Below are positions 43,660 through 52,809 of a stretch of DNA of 64,000 nt, piece by piece. Where the stretch lies: NCBI GenBank assembly GCA_016712595.1, contig JADJQT010000001.1, forward strand, positions 1,155,501 through 1,219,500, written 5' to 3'. The stretch's first letter is position 1, and every line of letters begins with the position of its first letter. The position numbers were made by a program, and so were the translations under genes. The DNA is from Rhodospirillales bacterium (GTDB lineage Bacteria > Pseudomonadota > Alphaproteobacteria > Rhodospirillales > Defluviicoccaceae). A model generated the notes under the pieces. That model worked only from the letters and a program-made list of their open reading frames with translations, was not told where the DNA came from and did not search any database.

Positions 43660-44838
43660 ATGGCGGACGCGATCGACGGGCCGGCGCAAAAGGAATGCTC
43701 GTCGTGTTGCGAGCCGATCCGTCCGGGTGCCAGCGTTTGCCCGCACTGCGGATCGTCGCAAGTCCGCAATCGCTGGAAACTTGTCGGTACTGCGCTCAAG
43801 TGGATCGGTGGAACCACAGCGCTGATTTCGTTTATTTTCACCCTCAAGCAGCTCGATGGACTCTACTCGGACTGGCGCGATCGTGCGGCGGCGATCGACG
43901 AGTTGGTGCGCGCGTCCGAACTGCAGCGAAGCACCGGCGATTATGCCGGGGCGTGGCAGCTCCTTGGCGATGCGCTGACGCTCAATCCCGGCTCGCCGCA
44001 GGCGCGCGACGAACAAATCGCCCTCGCCATGCAATGGCTGCGCGACATCCGCGTCGGCGGCGAGGACCGCTTCTCGGACATCGTCGAGCGATTGCTGCCG
44101 GCATTGGCGCGGGGTGTGGTCAACGCGCAAGATCCCCGGCGGGCCGCCGACGCCCTGGCGCACATGGGTTGGGCTAATTATCTGCGCCAGCGCGACGGGC
44201 GTGCCGGCCTTGAGGTCGACGCCTTGTTCGCGCGCGCGCTCGAGAAGGACCCGGGCAACCCTTATGCGCACGCCATGTGGGGCTTTTGGATTCTCAGCCG
44301 CTTTAACCCTGAAGCGGGCGAGGGGGACGACGAGCGGCAGGCGCACGCACGCGCGCACTTTGACGCGGCACGGCGCGAAGGACGCGAAGACGCGTTCGTT
44401 GCCACGCTCCAGCTCGCCGCGCTGACCGATTCGACCGACAACGCGGCGGACCGTGAGCTTGTGCGCGCGCTGAACGAGATGCGGGTGGAAAAGCGCGATC
44501 TGACGGTGGGCCAGCAGGCCATCCTCTCCCGGTACTTCGAGCACAACGCGCCGTGGCGACGGGGCAGCGAGCGCTCACCGTTGGTGGCGCGCTGGCTTTC
44601 GGCTGCGCCGGCGGCGGATGTCGTCGCCACCTTTATGTGGCTGTCCGATGCCGAGGCGGGGCAGCCCGCATCATTGGCGACGCGGTTCATCGTGGCGATG
44701 CTGGCCGAGGATGCCGGGATGACCCAAGACGCCCTCGCCGCTTACCAGGCTGTGGCGCAGGCACCCACGGCGGCGCCGGCCCTGCGCGGCGCGGCACAGG
44801 ACGCGCTGGCGCGGTTTATGCCCGCCGCGGCGCGATGA
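43660..44838 (+). CDS. Zinc-ribbon, membrane-anchored TPR-like protein
   Basis: 392 residues. A zinc ribbon at 11-35 (C-x2-C ... VCPHCGS) precedes one hydrophobic helix at about 45-65 (VGTALKWIGGTTALISFIFTL). The rest is helical repeats resembling TPRs (DYAGAWQLLGDALTLNPGSPQARDEQIALAMQWL, ADALAHMGWANYLRQRDGRAGLEVDALFARALEKDPGNPYAHAMWGFWIL). This suggests a cytoplasmic zinc-ribbon linked through the membrane to a protein-interaction domain, or both on one side. No function is known. It is divergent from the mycofactocin locus and convergent with the MscS gene; a weak GGAAAGAGA lies upstream. Confidence 0.72.
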   Translation: MADAIDGPAQKECSSCCEPIRPGASVCPHCGSSQVRNRWKLVGTALKWIGGTTALISFIFTLKQLDGLYSDWRDRAAAIDELVRASELQRSTGDYAGAWQLLGDALTLNPGSPQARDEQIALAMQWLRDIRVGGEDRFSDIVERLLPALARGVVNAQDPRRAADALAHMGWANYLRQRDGRAGLEVDALFARALEKDPGNPYAHAMWGFWILSRFNPEAGEGDDERQAHARAHFDAARREGREDAFVATLQLAALTDSTDNAADRELVRALNEMRVEKRDLTVGQQAILSRYFEHNAPWRRGSERSPLVARWLSAAPAADVVATFMWLSDAEAGQPASLATRFIVAMLAEDAGMTQDALAAYQAVAQAPTAAPALRGAAQDALARFMPAAAR

Positions 44839-44896
44839 CGGTCCCGCCGCGAAGGCCCAACAAGGCGGGCGAAGCGATGTTGGCGACGGGGCGGCG

Positions 44897-46258
44897 TCAG
44901 CCGCCCTGATCCGCCTCGGCGGCTGGCGCTTGGGGTTTTACGTCCAAAGGAATCGTCGAGCGGATATGCAGGTCGCGCTGGGGGAAGGGGATCTCGATGC
45001 CGTATTTCTCGAGTGCCGTGTGCAGCGCCCAGCAGTAGGCGGCATTGACGGCGGCGGGCCGCTTCACCGCGTCGGGATTGATCCACACGACAAGCTCGAA
45101 ATTCAAACTCGAATCGCCGAAGTTCACCAGCCAGACCTGCGGCGCGCGCCTCGGCTGGTCGGTCAGCGTGAAATCGACGGCCGCAGCGGCTTCCAGTCCC
45201 GCCTTGCGCACGATTTCCTTATCGGAGGCGTAGGCGACGCCGAACGGCACGCGGATGCGGCGATACGCGTCGCCGAATGTCCAGTTGGTGACGGTTCCGT
45301 TCACGAACTCCGAGTTCGGCACGATGATGTCGATGTTATCGTTGGTGGTGATGACTGTATTGCGGATGTTGATCTCGCGCACCACTCCGCGCGCGCCCGA
45401 GGATACTTCGACAAAATCGCCGATCTTCAGGCTACGTTCGACGAGAAGGATGATGCCGGCGACGAAGTTGCTGACGATCGATTGAAGGCCGAAGCCGATG
45501 CCGACACCGATCGCGCCGGTAAAGACCGCGAGCGCGGTGATATCGATGCCGACACTACCGAGTGCCACCAGCACGGCGATGGCGAAGAGGCTGAGCTTGA
45601 AAAGCTTGCCGAACAACAGCAGGACCGACGGCGTCAATCGAGGGAAGGCCGCAAGCCGGCGATCGACGAGCACCGAGAGGCGGTTCGCCCCCCAGAGAAG
45701 AAATGCCAGCAGCAATCCCGCCTTGATCACCGCCAAGGCCGATATGTGCACTTTGCCGACATCGAACGCGACACCGTCGAGAACGGCCATGGCATCGTCG
45801 AGAAGGCCGAGGATGTTCAGTGCGGCGAGGGTCCAGGCGACAACGGCGATCGCTCTGGACCAAAAGGGATCGCGAACCAGGTTCGCGGTAATGCGGATGA
45901 CGATCCATGCGGCGACCAGGCTGGTGATCACCTTGACCAGCGGGTGGGGCCAGCCCGCCCGGGCGGCTGCCACCATTATCAGCCATTCGCCGAGTAGCCA
46001 CAGGATCGGCAACGTCAGCGCCAGAACGCCGTACGCCACCTGCCGGGCCCGCAGGTTGGTCAGGTGGGGGATCAGGCGCCGATCGATCATCGCGCGCAGG
46101 CGGGGTGCAATGATCCAGGCCAGCAGGAACGCTCCCGCCGCGGCCGCGATCTGGGCCAGCGTTTGCGGCGCCAGCACGTTCGCCAGCAGCCAGGCGCGCG
46201 CGCTTTCGAAGGTCTTCAGAAGACGGTCCGGATTGGTCCAGGTATCGATCAAAGCCAA
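44897..46258 (-). CDS. Mechanosensitive ion channel, MscS family
   Basis: 453 residues from a TTG at 46258, chosen because AAAGGAAA lies 7 nt upstream; the frame is open 246 bp further but that part is arginine-rich and has no membrane character. N-terminal helices (LLANVLAPQTLAQIAAAAGAFLLAWIIAPRLR, several more) precede the MscS core with the pore helix FTGAIGVGIGFGLQSIVSNFVAGIILLVERSLKIGDFVEV and the beta domain VREINIRNTVITTNDNIDIIVPNSEFVNGTVTNWTF. It opens under membrane tension to release solutes. It has more N-terminal helices than E. coli MscS. Confidence 0.85.
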   Translation of the reverse strand: MALIDTWTNPDRLLKTFESARAWLLANVLAPQTLAQIAAAAGAFLLAWIIAPRLRAMIDRRLIPHLTNLRARQVAYGVLALTLPILWLLGEWLIMVAAARAGWPHPLVKVITSLVAAWIVIRITANLVRDPFWSRAIAVVAWTLAALNILGLLDDAMAVLDGVAFDVGKVHISALAVIKAGLLLAFLLWGANRLSVLVDRRLAAFPRLTPSVLLLFGKLFKLSLFAIAVLVALGSVGIDITALAVFTGAIGVGIGFGLQSIVSNFVAGIILLVERSLKIGDFVEVSSGARGVVREINIRNTVITTNDNIDIIVPNSEFVNGTVTNWTFGDAYRRIRVPFGVAYASDKEIVRKAGLEAAAAVDFTLTDQPRRAPQVWLVNFGDSSLNFELVVWINPDAVKRPAAVNAAYCWALHTALEKYGIEIPFPQRDLHIRSTIPLDVKPQAPAAEADQGG

Positions 46259-46516
46259 GCGCGATTTCCTTTGCCCGAAACTGCGTCGCCCGATGGTACG
46301 CGTCGCGCGGGACGACCGGCCAGCCGGTTTAGCTGAGATAACGGCGCGAACAATCGGCGTTTCCCGGGCAAAGCTCAACGCCGCGTCGTGCGAAACCTGA
46401 CCGGCGCGATCCATGGGAAGCGGTGAGACGCGGTCGCGCCGTCTGTCACCGTGGCGTGGTTCGCTCGACTGACGGCCTGCAGCGGACTTGCCGATGGGAA
46501 GCAAGGCCGAAGACGG
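46259..46516. other. Intergenic, sixA to mscS-like gene
   Basis: About 258 bp if the MscS gene starts at 46258. The sequence is GC-rich, and I see no RNA gene or obvious hairpin. A promoter for the MscS gene may lie here. Confidence 0.35.
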
Positions 46517-47041
46517 TCATTCTCCGATCAGTTGACGCGGACAGACAAACGCTACGAGCTGGCCGCACCTCGCTTTAAACTCGGCCCAGTGAACGACATC
46601 CGCCTTGATGATGCACAGGCTGCCGGTCGGAAATTTCGCCGCCAGCGCCTGGCGCAAAGATTCGTCTCCGTCATTGATCAGCATCTCGGCAAGAATTTCC
46701 AGACCCGGATTGTGGCCGACGATCATCACCGAGGCGAGGCTGTCGCTCAGCCGTTTAATCCGCCGCAGCAGCGCCGGCGCCTCCGCTAGATAGATTCCGC
46801 GTTCGAAACGGGTAGGAACAGCGGTAGTGAGCGCGCCTTGGACACGCTCGAGCGTCTCGCGCGTTCTTTTGGCCGACGAACAGAGAATTTGCGCCGGCGC
46901 GATGTTCGCTTCGGCGAGGTACTGTCCGATGGCCGTCGCCGCGGCGCGGCCTCGACGATTGAGCGAACGATCGAAGTCTTCGAGGCCCGTCTCCTTCCAG
47001 CTCGACTTGGCATGCCGCAGCAGGAACAGCGTTTTCGTCAT
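46517..47041 (-). CDS. sixA: Histidine phosphatase, SixA type
   Basis: 174 residues from the ATG at 47041 (AAGG upstream); an alternative GTG at 47071 would overlap the ppk stop as GTGA. The phosphatase signature LLRHAKSSWKETGLEDFDRSLNRRGRAAA carries the catalytic His, and VMIVGHNPGLEILAEML the second. SixA-type enzymes remove phosphate from phosphohistidine proteins. It directly follows ppk1, making co-transcription likely. The exact target is unknown. Confidence 0.85.
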   Translation of the reverse strand: MTKTLFLLRHAKSSWKETGLEDFDRSLNRRGRAAATAIGQYLAEANIAPAQILCSSAKRTRETLERVQGALTTAVPTRFERGIYLAEAPALLRRIKRLSDSLASVMIVGHNPGLEILAEMLINDGDESLRQALAAKFPTGSLCIIKADVVHWAEFKARCGQLVAFVCPRQLIGE

Positions 47042-47067
47042 CCCCGCCTTCGGCTTCGCGTACGCCG

Positions 47068-49383
47068 TCACTTTGGCCCTCGCCGGGCGAAGGCGCGCGG
47101 CTTGACCTTGCGCAGGCGACGCGCCCGCTCGGCCCGCAATCGCGATGCCTCGACGAGAATTTCCTGACAAGGCCGGCCGCGCGAGCCGCGTGATGGGCGG
47201 CGCTGCACGTAGGTGCCGTCCGGCTGCATATCCCAAACGCTTCGCTGATCGCTCATCTGGGTTTCAAACAACGCATGCAATTCCTTGCGCAAGCTGTGAT
47301 TTTCGATCGGAACGAGAATTTCCACCCGGCTCTCGAGGTTGCGCGACATGGTGTCGGCGGAGCCGATGAAGTATTCCTCATCGCCGCCGTTGCGGAAGTA
47401 GTAGATGCGCGCGTGTTCGAGGAAGCGGCCGACAACACTGACCACCGTGATCGTATCAGAAATTCCTGCGAGGCCGGGGCGAAGCCGGCAGGTATCGCGA
47501 ATGATCAGTTCAACCTTGACGCCGGCTTGCGAGGCGCGGTAGAGGGATTCGACAATGTCGATGTCCTCGAGCGCATTCGCCTTGAAGCGGATCAGGCCAG
47601 GCGAGTCCAGTGAATGACCGGCGATTTCGCGATCAATCTTCGCCAGTAGCCCTTTCTTCATTAAGTGTGGCGCGGCGAGTATCTTTCGGTAACTGTGCGC
47701 CGGGCGGCAGCCGGTCGTCAGATAATTAAACAATTCACTGAGATCGACGCCGATATCCTTGTCGCAGGTCAGAAGGCCGAGGTCGCAATAAAGGCGCGCC
47801 GTGCCCGCGTGGTAATTGCCGGTGCCGATGTGCACGTAGCGACGCAGCCCGTTGTAATCGCGGCGGATGACGAGGATCGCCTTTGCATGTGTCTTCAGGC
47901 CGAGCACGCCGTACGTCACATGGATGCCCGCTTCTTCCAGGCGGCTCGCCCAGCGCAGGTTGGCCGCCTCGTCAAAGCGCGCTTTCAGCTCCACGTTTAC
48001 CGCCACCTGTTTGCCGTTCTCGGCCGCGTCAATCAGGTAATCGATGATCATCGTCGATTTCGAGGTGCGATAGAGCGTCATCTTGATCGCCAGCACCTTG
48101 GGGTCCTCGGCGGCTTCACGGACGAAGCGAACCACCGAGGTTGCGAATGATTCGTAAGGGTGGTGCAGCAGGATCGGGCCATTCTCGCGAATGATATGGA
48201 ATATGCTGTCGTTATCCTGGAGCTTGACGTTATCGATCGGCTGATGGCTGGCATCGTGAAGCTGCGGAATGTCGAGGCGCACGAGATCCCACAGGTCGCG
48301 CATGCCGATCATGACGTCCGTCTCGTAAACATCGAGGTCCTCGTCGAGGCCGAGTTCCGCCGCCAGCATCCCACGGTGATTGGTGCTGATTCCGGATTCA
48401 ACCTCGAGGCGGACGATGGGCGCGAACTTGCGGTCACGCAGTTCCGCTTCGATCATCTGCACCAGATCGTCCGCCTGCTCCTCGCCGCGTTCCGTGTTCG
48501 AGTTGCGCGTCACCCGGAAGAACTCGACAGAGGCGATTTCCATGCCGGGGAAGAGGTCTTCGAGGCAATTTCCCATCACGTCCTCGAGCAGGACGAAATG
48601 GTTCTCGTTGCCCACCTTCAAGAACCGCGGCACGCCCCCGCCGACGGGGACCTTGACGCGCGCCATCGTCGTCTGGCGCTCCTTGGGAAAGCGCAAGGTG
48701 ACGAGCAGGTTGAGGGAAAGATTGGAGATGAACGGAAAGGGATGCGCCGGGTCCATCGCCAGCGGAGTGATCAGCGGAAAGATGTTGTCCTGATAGTGGG
48801 CGCGAATGCTGTCCTGCTGCGCGGACTCAAGGGCCGAGAACGGAATGATGCGGATGTTGGCGTGCTCCAGATCGACAAGCAGATCGAGATAAACCTCGCG
48901 CTGCTGGCGCCGGAACTCCGCCATGACGATGCGGCACTCGTCGAGTTGCTGACCCGGCGTCCGCCCATCGACACTGAGCCTGTGGACGCCTGCGCCGATC
49001 TGTTGTTTCAAGCCGCCGACACGCTTCATGAAGAACTCGTCCATGTTGCCGGCGGCGATCGCCAGAAACTTGACGCGCTCGAGCAGTGGGGTGCGCTTGT
49101 CGCGGGCCTCATTCAGCACGCGAAAGTTGAACTGAAGCCATGTCAGCTCGCGATTGAGATAAAGCTCGTAGGCCCGCAAGTTGACGGCGGGCGATTTCTC
49201 CGCCGTCGAATCGGACGCCACATCGAACGCCACATCGAACGCGATCCGCGAGTTATCCAGTGACGGCAGTTCGATCGTCGCCTCGTCGTTCGTCTCGCTG
49301 CTCTCGGTCGCAACGACGACAAACTCGTGCAATCCTTCGTCGTCGATGATCGACGGATCCGGCTTGCTCGGCGTATCGCTCAT
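47068..49383 (-). CDS. ppk1: Polyphosphate kinase 1
   Basis: 771 residues from the ATG at 49383 (GGAG upstream); a GTG at 49407 that overlaps the upstream gene by GTGA is an alternative. After a roughly 65-residue acidic leader comes the PPK N domain (YLNRELTWLQFNFRVLNEA), the middle domain, and two PLD-like catalytic domains with HIGTGNYHAGTARLYCDLGLLT holding the autophosphorylated His, and YYFRNGGDEEYFIGSADTMSRNLESRVEI. It makes polyphosphate from ATP. The leader contains a 12-bp tandem duplication (49217-49240; FDVAFDVAS), probably neutral. Confidence 0.95.
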   Translation of the reverse strand: MSDTPSKPDPSIIDDEGLHEFVVVATESSETNDEATIELPSLDNSRIAFDVAFDVASDSTAEKSPAVNLRAYELYLNRELTWLQFNFRVLNEARDKRTPLLERVKFLAIAAGNMDEFFMKRVGGLKQQIGAGVHRLSVDGRTPGQQLDECRIVMAEFRRQQREVYLDLLVDLEHANIRIIPFSALESAQQDSIRAHYQDNIFPLITPLAMDPAHPFPFISNLSLNLLVTLRFPKERQTTMARVKVPVGGGVPRFLKVGNENHFVLLEDVMGNCLEDLFPGMEIASVEFFRVTRNSNTERGEEQADDLVQMIEAELRDRKFAPIVRLEVESGISTNHRGMLAAELGLDEDLDVYETDVMIGMRDLWDLVRLDIPQLHDASHQPIDNVKLQDNDSIFHIIRENGPILLHHPYESFATSVVRFVREAAEDPKVLAIKMTLYRTSKSTMIIDYLIDAAENGKQVAVNVELKARFDEAANLRWASRLEEAGIHVTYGVLGLKTHAKAILVIRRDYNGLRRYVHIGTGNYHAGTARLYCDLGLLTCDKDIGVDLSELFNYLTTGCRPAHSYRKILAAPHLMKKGLLAKIDREIAGHSLDSPGLIRFKANALEDIDIVESLYRASQAGVKVELIIRDTCRLRPGLAGISDTITVVSVVGRFLEHARIYYFRNGGDEEYFIGSADTMSRNLESRVEILVPIENHSLRKELHALFETQMSDQRSVWDMQPDGTYVQRRPSRGSRGRPCQEILVEASRLRAERARRLRKVKPRAFARRGPK

Positions 49384-49403
49384 CCTGACTTCTCCAGTTG
49401 GTT

Positions 49404-50981
49404 TCACTGCGTCGGCGGCGGGCCCGCCGTCTCGCTGCGCGCGATTCCCGCGCCGAGGCGCTCGACGACGGTGCTTAAGACCTTGATGCGGGAAAAGCGC
49501 TTATCGTTCGCTTCGACGAGGGTCCACGGTGCCGATGTCGTCGACGTATGCTCGATCATGTCGTCAACGGCGGCTTCGTACATGTCCCACTTCTCCCGGT
49601 TCCGCCAGTCTTCGTCCGTCAGCTTCCAGCGCTTGTAGGCGGTTCCCTCCCGGGCCTGGAAGCGGGCGAGCTGCTCGTCCTTGGTGATGTGGAACCAGAA
49701 CTTGCACAGTACGATGCCATGGCAGATGAGCTGGTCCTCGAACTCGTTGATCTCAGCGTAGGCGCGCTTCCATTCGTTGTCCGTAGCGAAGCCCTCGACA
49801 CGCTCGACAAGGACGCGGCCGTACCAGCTGCGATCAAAAATCGTCATCCGGCCAGCGCGGGACAGGTGCCGCCAAAAGCGCCAGAGGTAGTGTTGCGCCC
49901 GTTCCTCGTCGGTGGGCGCGGCGATGGGGATGACTTCGTAGTCGCGGGCGTCGAGCGCCGCGACAATCCGTCGCACCGCGCCGCCCTTGCCGGCGGCGTC
50001 CCAGCCCTCGAAGACCAGAAGTGACGAAATGCCGAGTTCCTTCGCCCGGCGGCAGTTATGGTTCAACTTGCCCTGAAATTCCTCGAGACGCTTCTCGTAG
50101 GGCTTCTTGTCCATCGCCTGGGTGACATCGAGCCGGCTGAGAACGCTGACCCGCGGCAGTTGGATGGTCTTCGTCGCCGTCTCCACCATATCGGGCTCTT
50201 CGGGAGGTATGCCCTCGGGCTCGGCGCGAACGCGCGCCCGGAGTTCGTCGGCGACCCTTGCGTGCAGTTCGATCTCCTCGAGGTGGTGGTGGATCGCATC
50301 GAGGATGGACTTGCCGACAGTCAGGCTGCGGTATCGCTTGTCGGCGCCCTCGACGATCTGCCACGACGCCCGGCCAGTCGATGTGCGCCGGATGGTGCGC
50401 TCTGCGGCGGCGATGAACTTCTCGTAGAGATGCCAATGATCCCAGTCGCTCTTGTTTACCCGCCACCGTGTCAGTGGATTGGCCTCGAGCTTGGTCAGCC
50501 GATCCTTTTGCGCCTGTTTGCCGAGATGCATCCAGTATTTTAGAATCAGCGCGTTGTCGTCCGTCAGGCAGCGCTCGAAGGCGATGATGCGATCAAGCGC
50601 CGCGTCGAATTCGGCCTCGCTCGTCTGGCCGTAGACCCGGTCGAGGATGGGGCGCGAGTACCAGCAGCGCAAAAACAGCCCGATCCGCCCCTTGCGTGGC
50701 AAATCGCGCCAGTACCGCCAGTATTCTGGACGTTCGGCCATTTCGTCCGAGGGCGGACCGTAGGCGCGCGTGATCAACCAGCGCGGATCGAGCCATTCGT
50801 TCAGAAGATTGATCGTCTCGATCTTACCGCCCTTGTCGACACCGCCGAAGACGATGATCACCGGAAATGGCGCCGTCCTGAGTTGCTGCTGAACCTCGAG
50901 CAGGCCAGCGCGCAGTTGCGGTACGGCGGTATGATATTCGTCCTTGGGCACGCAACGCCCGAGTTCCGCTGTCCTAAACAT
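49404..50981 (-). CDS. pap: Polyphosphate:AMP phosphotransferase (tandem PPK2)
   Basis: 525 residues from the ATG at 50981 (AGGG 8 nt upstream). Two PPK2 domains in tandem: the first (about 35-260) has a P-loop-like GGVDKGGKIETINLL and WYSRPILDRVYG, the second (about 280-510) has the canonical EGWDAAGKGGAVRRI and RSWYGRVLVERVEG. The degenerate first half and intact second half are typical of class II PPK2 enzymes that phosphorylate AMP to ADP with polyphosphate. It is immediately upstream of ppk1 and divergent from ppx, so the three form a polyphosphate module. Confidence 0.9.
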   Translation of the reverse strand: MFRTAELGRCVPKDEYHTAVPQLRAGLLEVQQQLRTAPFPVIIVFGGVDKGGKIETINLLNEWLDPRWLITRAYGPPSDEMAERPEYWRYWRDLPRKGRIGLFLRCWYSRPILDRVYGQTSEAEFDAALDRIIAFERCLTDDNALILKYWMHLGKQAQKDRLTKLEANPLTRWRVNKSDWDHWHLYEKFIAAAERTIRRTSTGRASWQIVEGADKRYRSLTVGKSILDAIHHHLEEIELHARVADELRARVRAEPEGIPPEEPDMVETATKTIQLPRVSVLSRLDVTQAMDKKPYEKRLEEFQGKLNHNCRRAKELGISSLLVFEGWDAAGKGGAVRRIVAALDARDYEVIPIAAPTDEERAQHYLWRFWRHLSRAGRMTIFDRSWYGRVLVERVEGFATDNEWKRAYAEINEFEDQLICHGIVLCKFWFHITKDEQLARFQAREGTAYKRWKLTDEDWRNREKWDMYEAAVDDMIEHTSTTSAPWTLVEANDKRFSRIKVLSTVVERLGAGIARSETAGPPPTQ

Positions 50982-51115
50982 TTTCTGATCCCTGTCGTTG
51001 GCACGTATGCTAAACGTTCCTACCCCTGTTGTCTCCACCAGGGTGTTCGCGCTTTACTGGCGTGATAGGCACAAAGCCTAGGTTTGAAAGACTCTGAACG
51101 AGCATTGGGAGCGAC

Positions 51116-52690
51116 ATGGCGGGAGCGGACAGCGATCCTCATACACGTGACCCGGAGGGGCCTGCGCGGGTGTTGGACGCGTGCGGCGAGGGCAAGCCGT
51201 ACGGACGCGGTGATGACGACCGTCCGGTCCCCGGCCGTGTCGGCGTCGTCGACATTGGCTCCAATACCGTGCGTCTCGTCGTCTACGACGTCCCGACACG
51301 GCTGCCGATTCCGATCTTCAACGAAAAAGCGCAGTGCGCGCTCGGCGCCGGTCTCGGGCAGACCGGGCGGCTCAACCCCAAAGGCATCGACGAAGCCCGG
51401 CGCAGCCTGCTGCGCTTCGTGCGCCTCGCCCGGGCGATGGGAATCGAGCGGCTGGAACTGGTGGCGACGGCCGCCGTTCGCGACGCTGTTGACGGTCCGG
51501 CCTTTGTCGCCCGCATCGAGGAAACCTGCGGGTTTCCGGTCCACGTTCTGTCCGGCGCCGAAGAGGCGCGTCTTGCCGCGGTCGGTCTGCTCAACGGCAC
51601 ACCCAACGCCGACGGCATGCTGGGCGATCTTGGCGGCGGCAGCCTTGATCTGGTCAGTCTCGAAAAGGGCGAGGTCGGGCGCTTCGCCACCTTGCCCGGC
51701 GGTCACTTGCGCGTCGGCGAGGAATCGGGCGGTGACCGGGCAAAGGCGCGGGCCATCCTCGACGAGAGGCTCGCCGACGTGCCATGGCTCAAAGACATCG
51801 GCGGGCGCACGATCTTTTGCGTCGGCGGTTCGTGGCGGGCGTTGGCCCGTGTCTTCATCGACCAGACGCATCATCCCCTGCATGTCGTCGACAATTATAC
51901 CATCGGTTTTTTCCAGGCGCGCAAACTGGCCGAACTGATCGCAAGCCTCAGCTTGAACACGCTCGAGCGACTGCCCGGCGTGGCGGCGGCGCGCCAGCAG
52001 ACACTGCCGTTCGCGGCGGCGGCGCTGTCCGCGCTGTTGCACGCGGCCAAGCCGAAAGAAGTGGTGTTCTCGGCCTATGGCATGCGCGAGGGCCAGATGC
52101 TGGAACTGCTGCCAACGGCGATGCGTCGCCAGGACCCGTTGATCAGCGCCTGCGAGATGGCAGCGGAGAGAACGAGCCGGTTTTCGATCAGCGGCGCGGA
52201 GATGCTCGACTGGCTCAGCCCGCTGTTCTTGCAGGAGACCCCGGGTGAACGCCGGCTGCGTCTGGCGACCTGCCTGCTCAGCGACATCGGCTGGAGCGAG
52301 CATCCAGACTATCGGGCGCTACACGCCTATCATCGGGTGCTGCGAATCCCATACCCCGGTCTCTCCCATTCCGATCGCGCGGAAACGGCGCTGGCGACCT
52401 TGATCCGCTATGGCGGCAACGAAGACGATCACATGGCCGCGCCGGTGCGCACGCTTCTCGACGAGCGGCGCCTCGCCCGGGCACGTATGACCGGGCTCGG
52501 CCTGCGTCTCGCCCATACTCTGTCCGGGGGCGCCCCCGGCCTTCTGTCTCAGACACGGTTGCGGCTAACCGAGAGGACGCTGACGCTTGATGTACCGAGC
52601 GACGGCGCGGCTTTCCTCAGCGAGGCCGTCGAACGCCGCTTTACCCGCCTCGCCCGCGCCATCGGGGTCAAGCCAACGTTCGTCGCCTGA
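51116..52690 (+). CDS. ppx: Exopolyphosphatase Ppx/GppA
   Basis: 524 residues, start ATG at 51116 with GGGAG upstream. Actin-like ATPase fold: GVVDIGSNTVRLVVYDV (P-loop 1), ELVATAAVRDAVDGPAFV, VLSGAEEARLAAVGLL, GMLGDLGGGSLDLVSL (P-loop 2), then a helical C-terminal HD-like domain. It degrades polyphosphate from the end and may also hydrolyse pppGpp. The N-terminal 40 residues are polar and variable. Its divergent position from pap and ppk1 across 134 bp suggests joint regulation of synthesis and breakdown. Confidence 0.92.
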   Translation: MAGADSDPHTRDPEGPARVLDACGEGKPYGRGDDDRPVPGRVGVVDIGSNTVRLVVYDVPTRLPIPIFNEKAQCALGAGLGQTGRLNPKGIDEARRSLLRFVRLARAMGIERLELVATAAVRDAVDGPAFVARIEETCGFPVHVLSGAEEARLAAVGLLNGTPNADGMLGDLGGGSLDLVSLEKGEVGRFATLPGGHLRVGEESGGDRAKARAILDERLADVPWLKDIGGRTIFCVGGSWRALARVFIDQTHHPLHVVDNYTIGFFQARKLAELIASLSLNTLERLPGVAAARQQTLPFAAAALSALLHAAKPKEVVFSAYGMREGQMLELLPTAMRRQDPLISACEMAAERTSRFSISGAEMLDWLSPLFLQETPGERRLRLATCLLSDIGWSEHPDYRALHAYHRVLRIPYPGLSHSDRAETALATLIRYGGNEDDHMAAPVRTLLDERRLARARMTGLGLRLAHTLSGGAPGLLSQTRLRLTERTLTLDVPSDGAAFLSEAVERRFTRLARAIGVKPTFVA

Positions 52691-52809
52691 GTTCGCGGCC
52701 TGAGCGGACCCGAGCGACGCCCGCGCTGCCCGCAAGGCGGGGGGAGAGGCTCGCCCCCGTCCCACCCGGCGCGGTTCATCTGCCTGCGGCCGTGGCGCCG
52801 CGCGTCTGC

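Noticed and set aside
43270..44544. Minus-strand open frame opposite the zinc-ribbon/TPR gene
   Set aside because: Arg-rich, no domain; the plus-strand frame has zinc-ribbon, membrane helix and repeat structure.
46259..46504. N-terminal extension of the MscS gene
   Set aside because: Arg/Ser-rich, no hydrophobic or channel features; the TTG at 46258 has a good ribosome-binding site.
49217..49240. Two-copy 12-bp tandem repeat in ppk1
   Set aside because: In frame and within a variable acidic leader; most likely a neutral slippage duplication.
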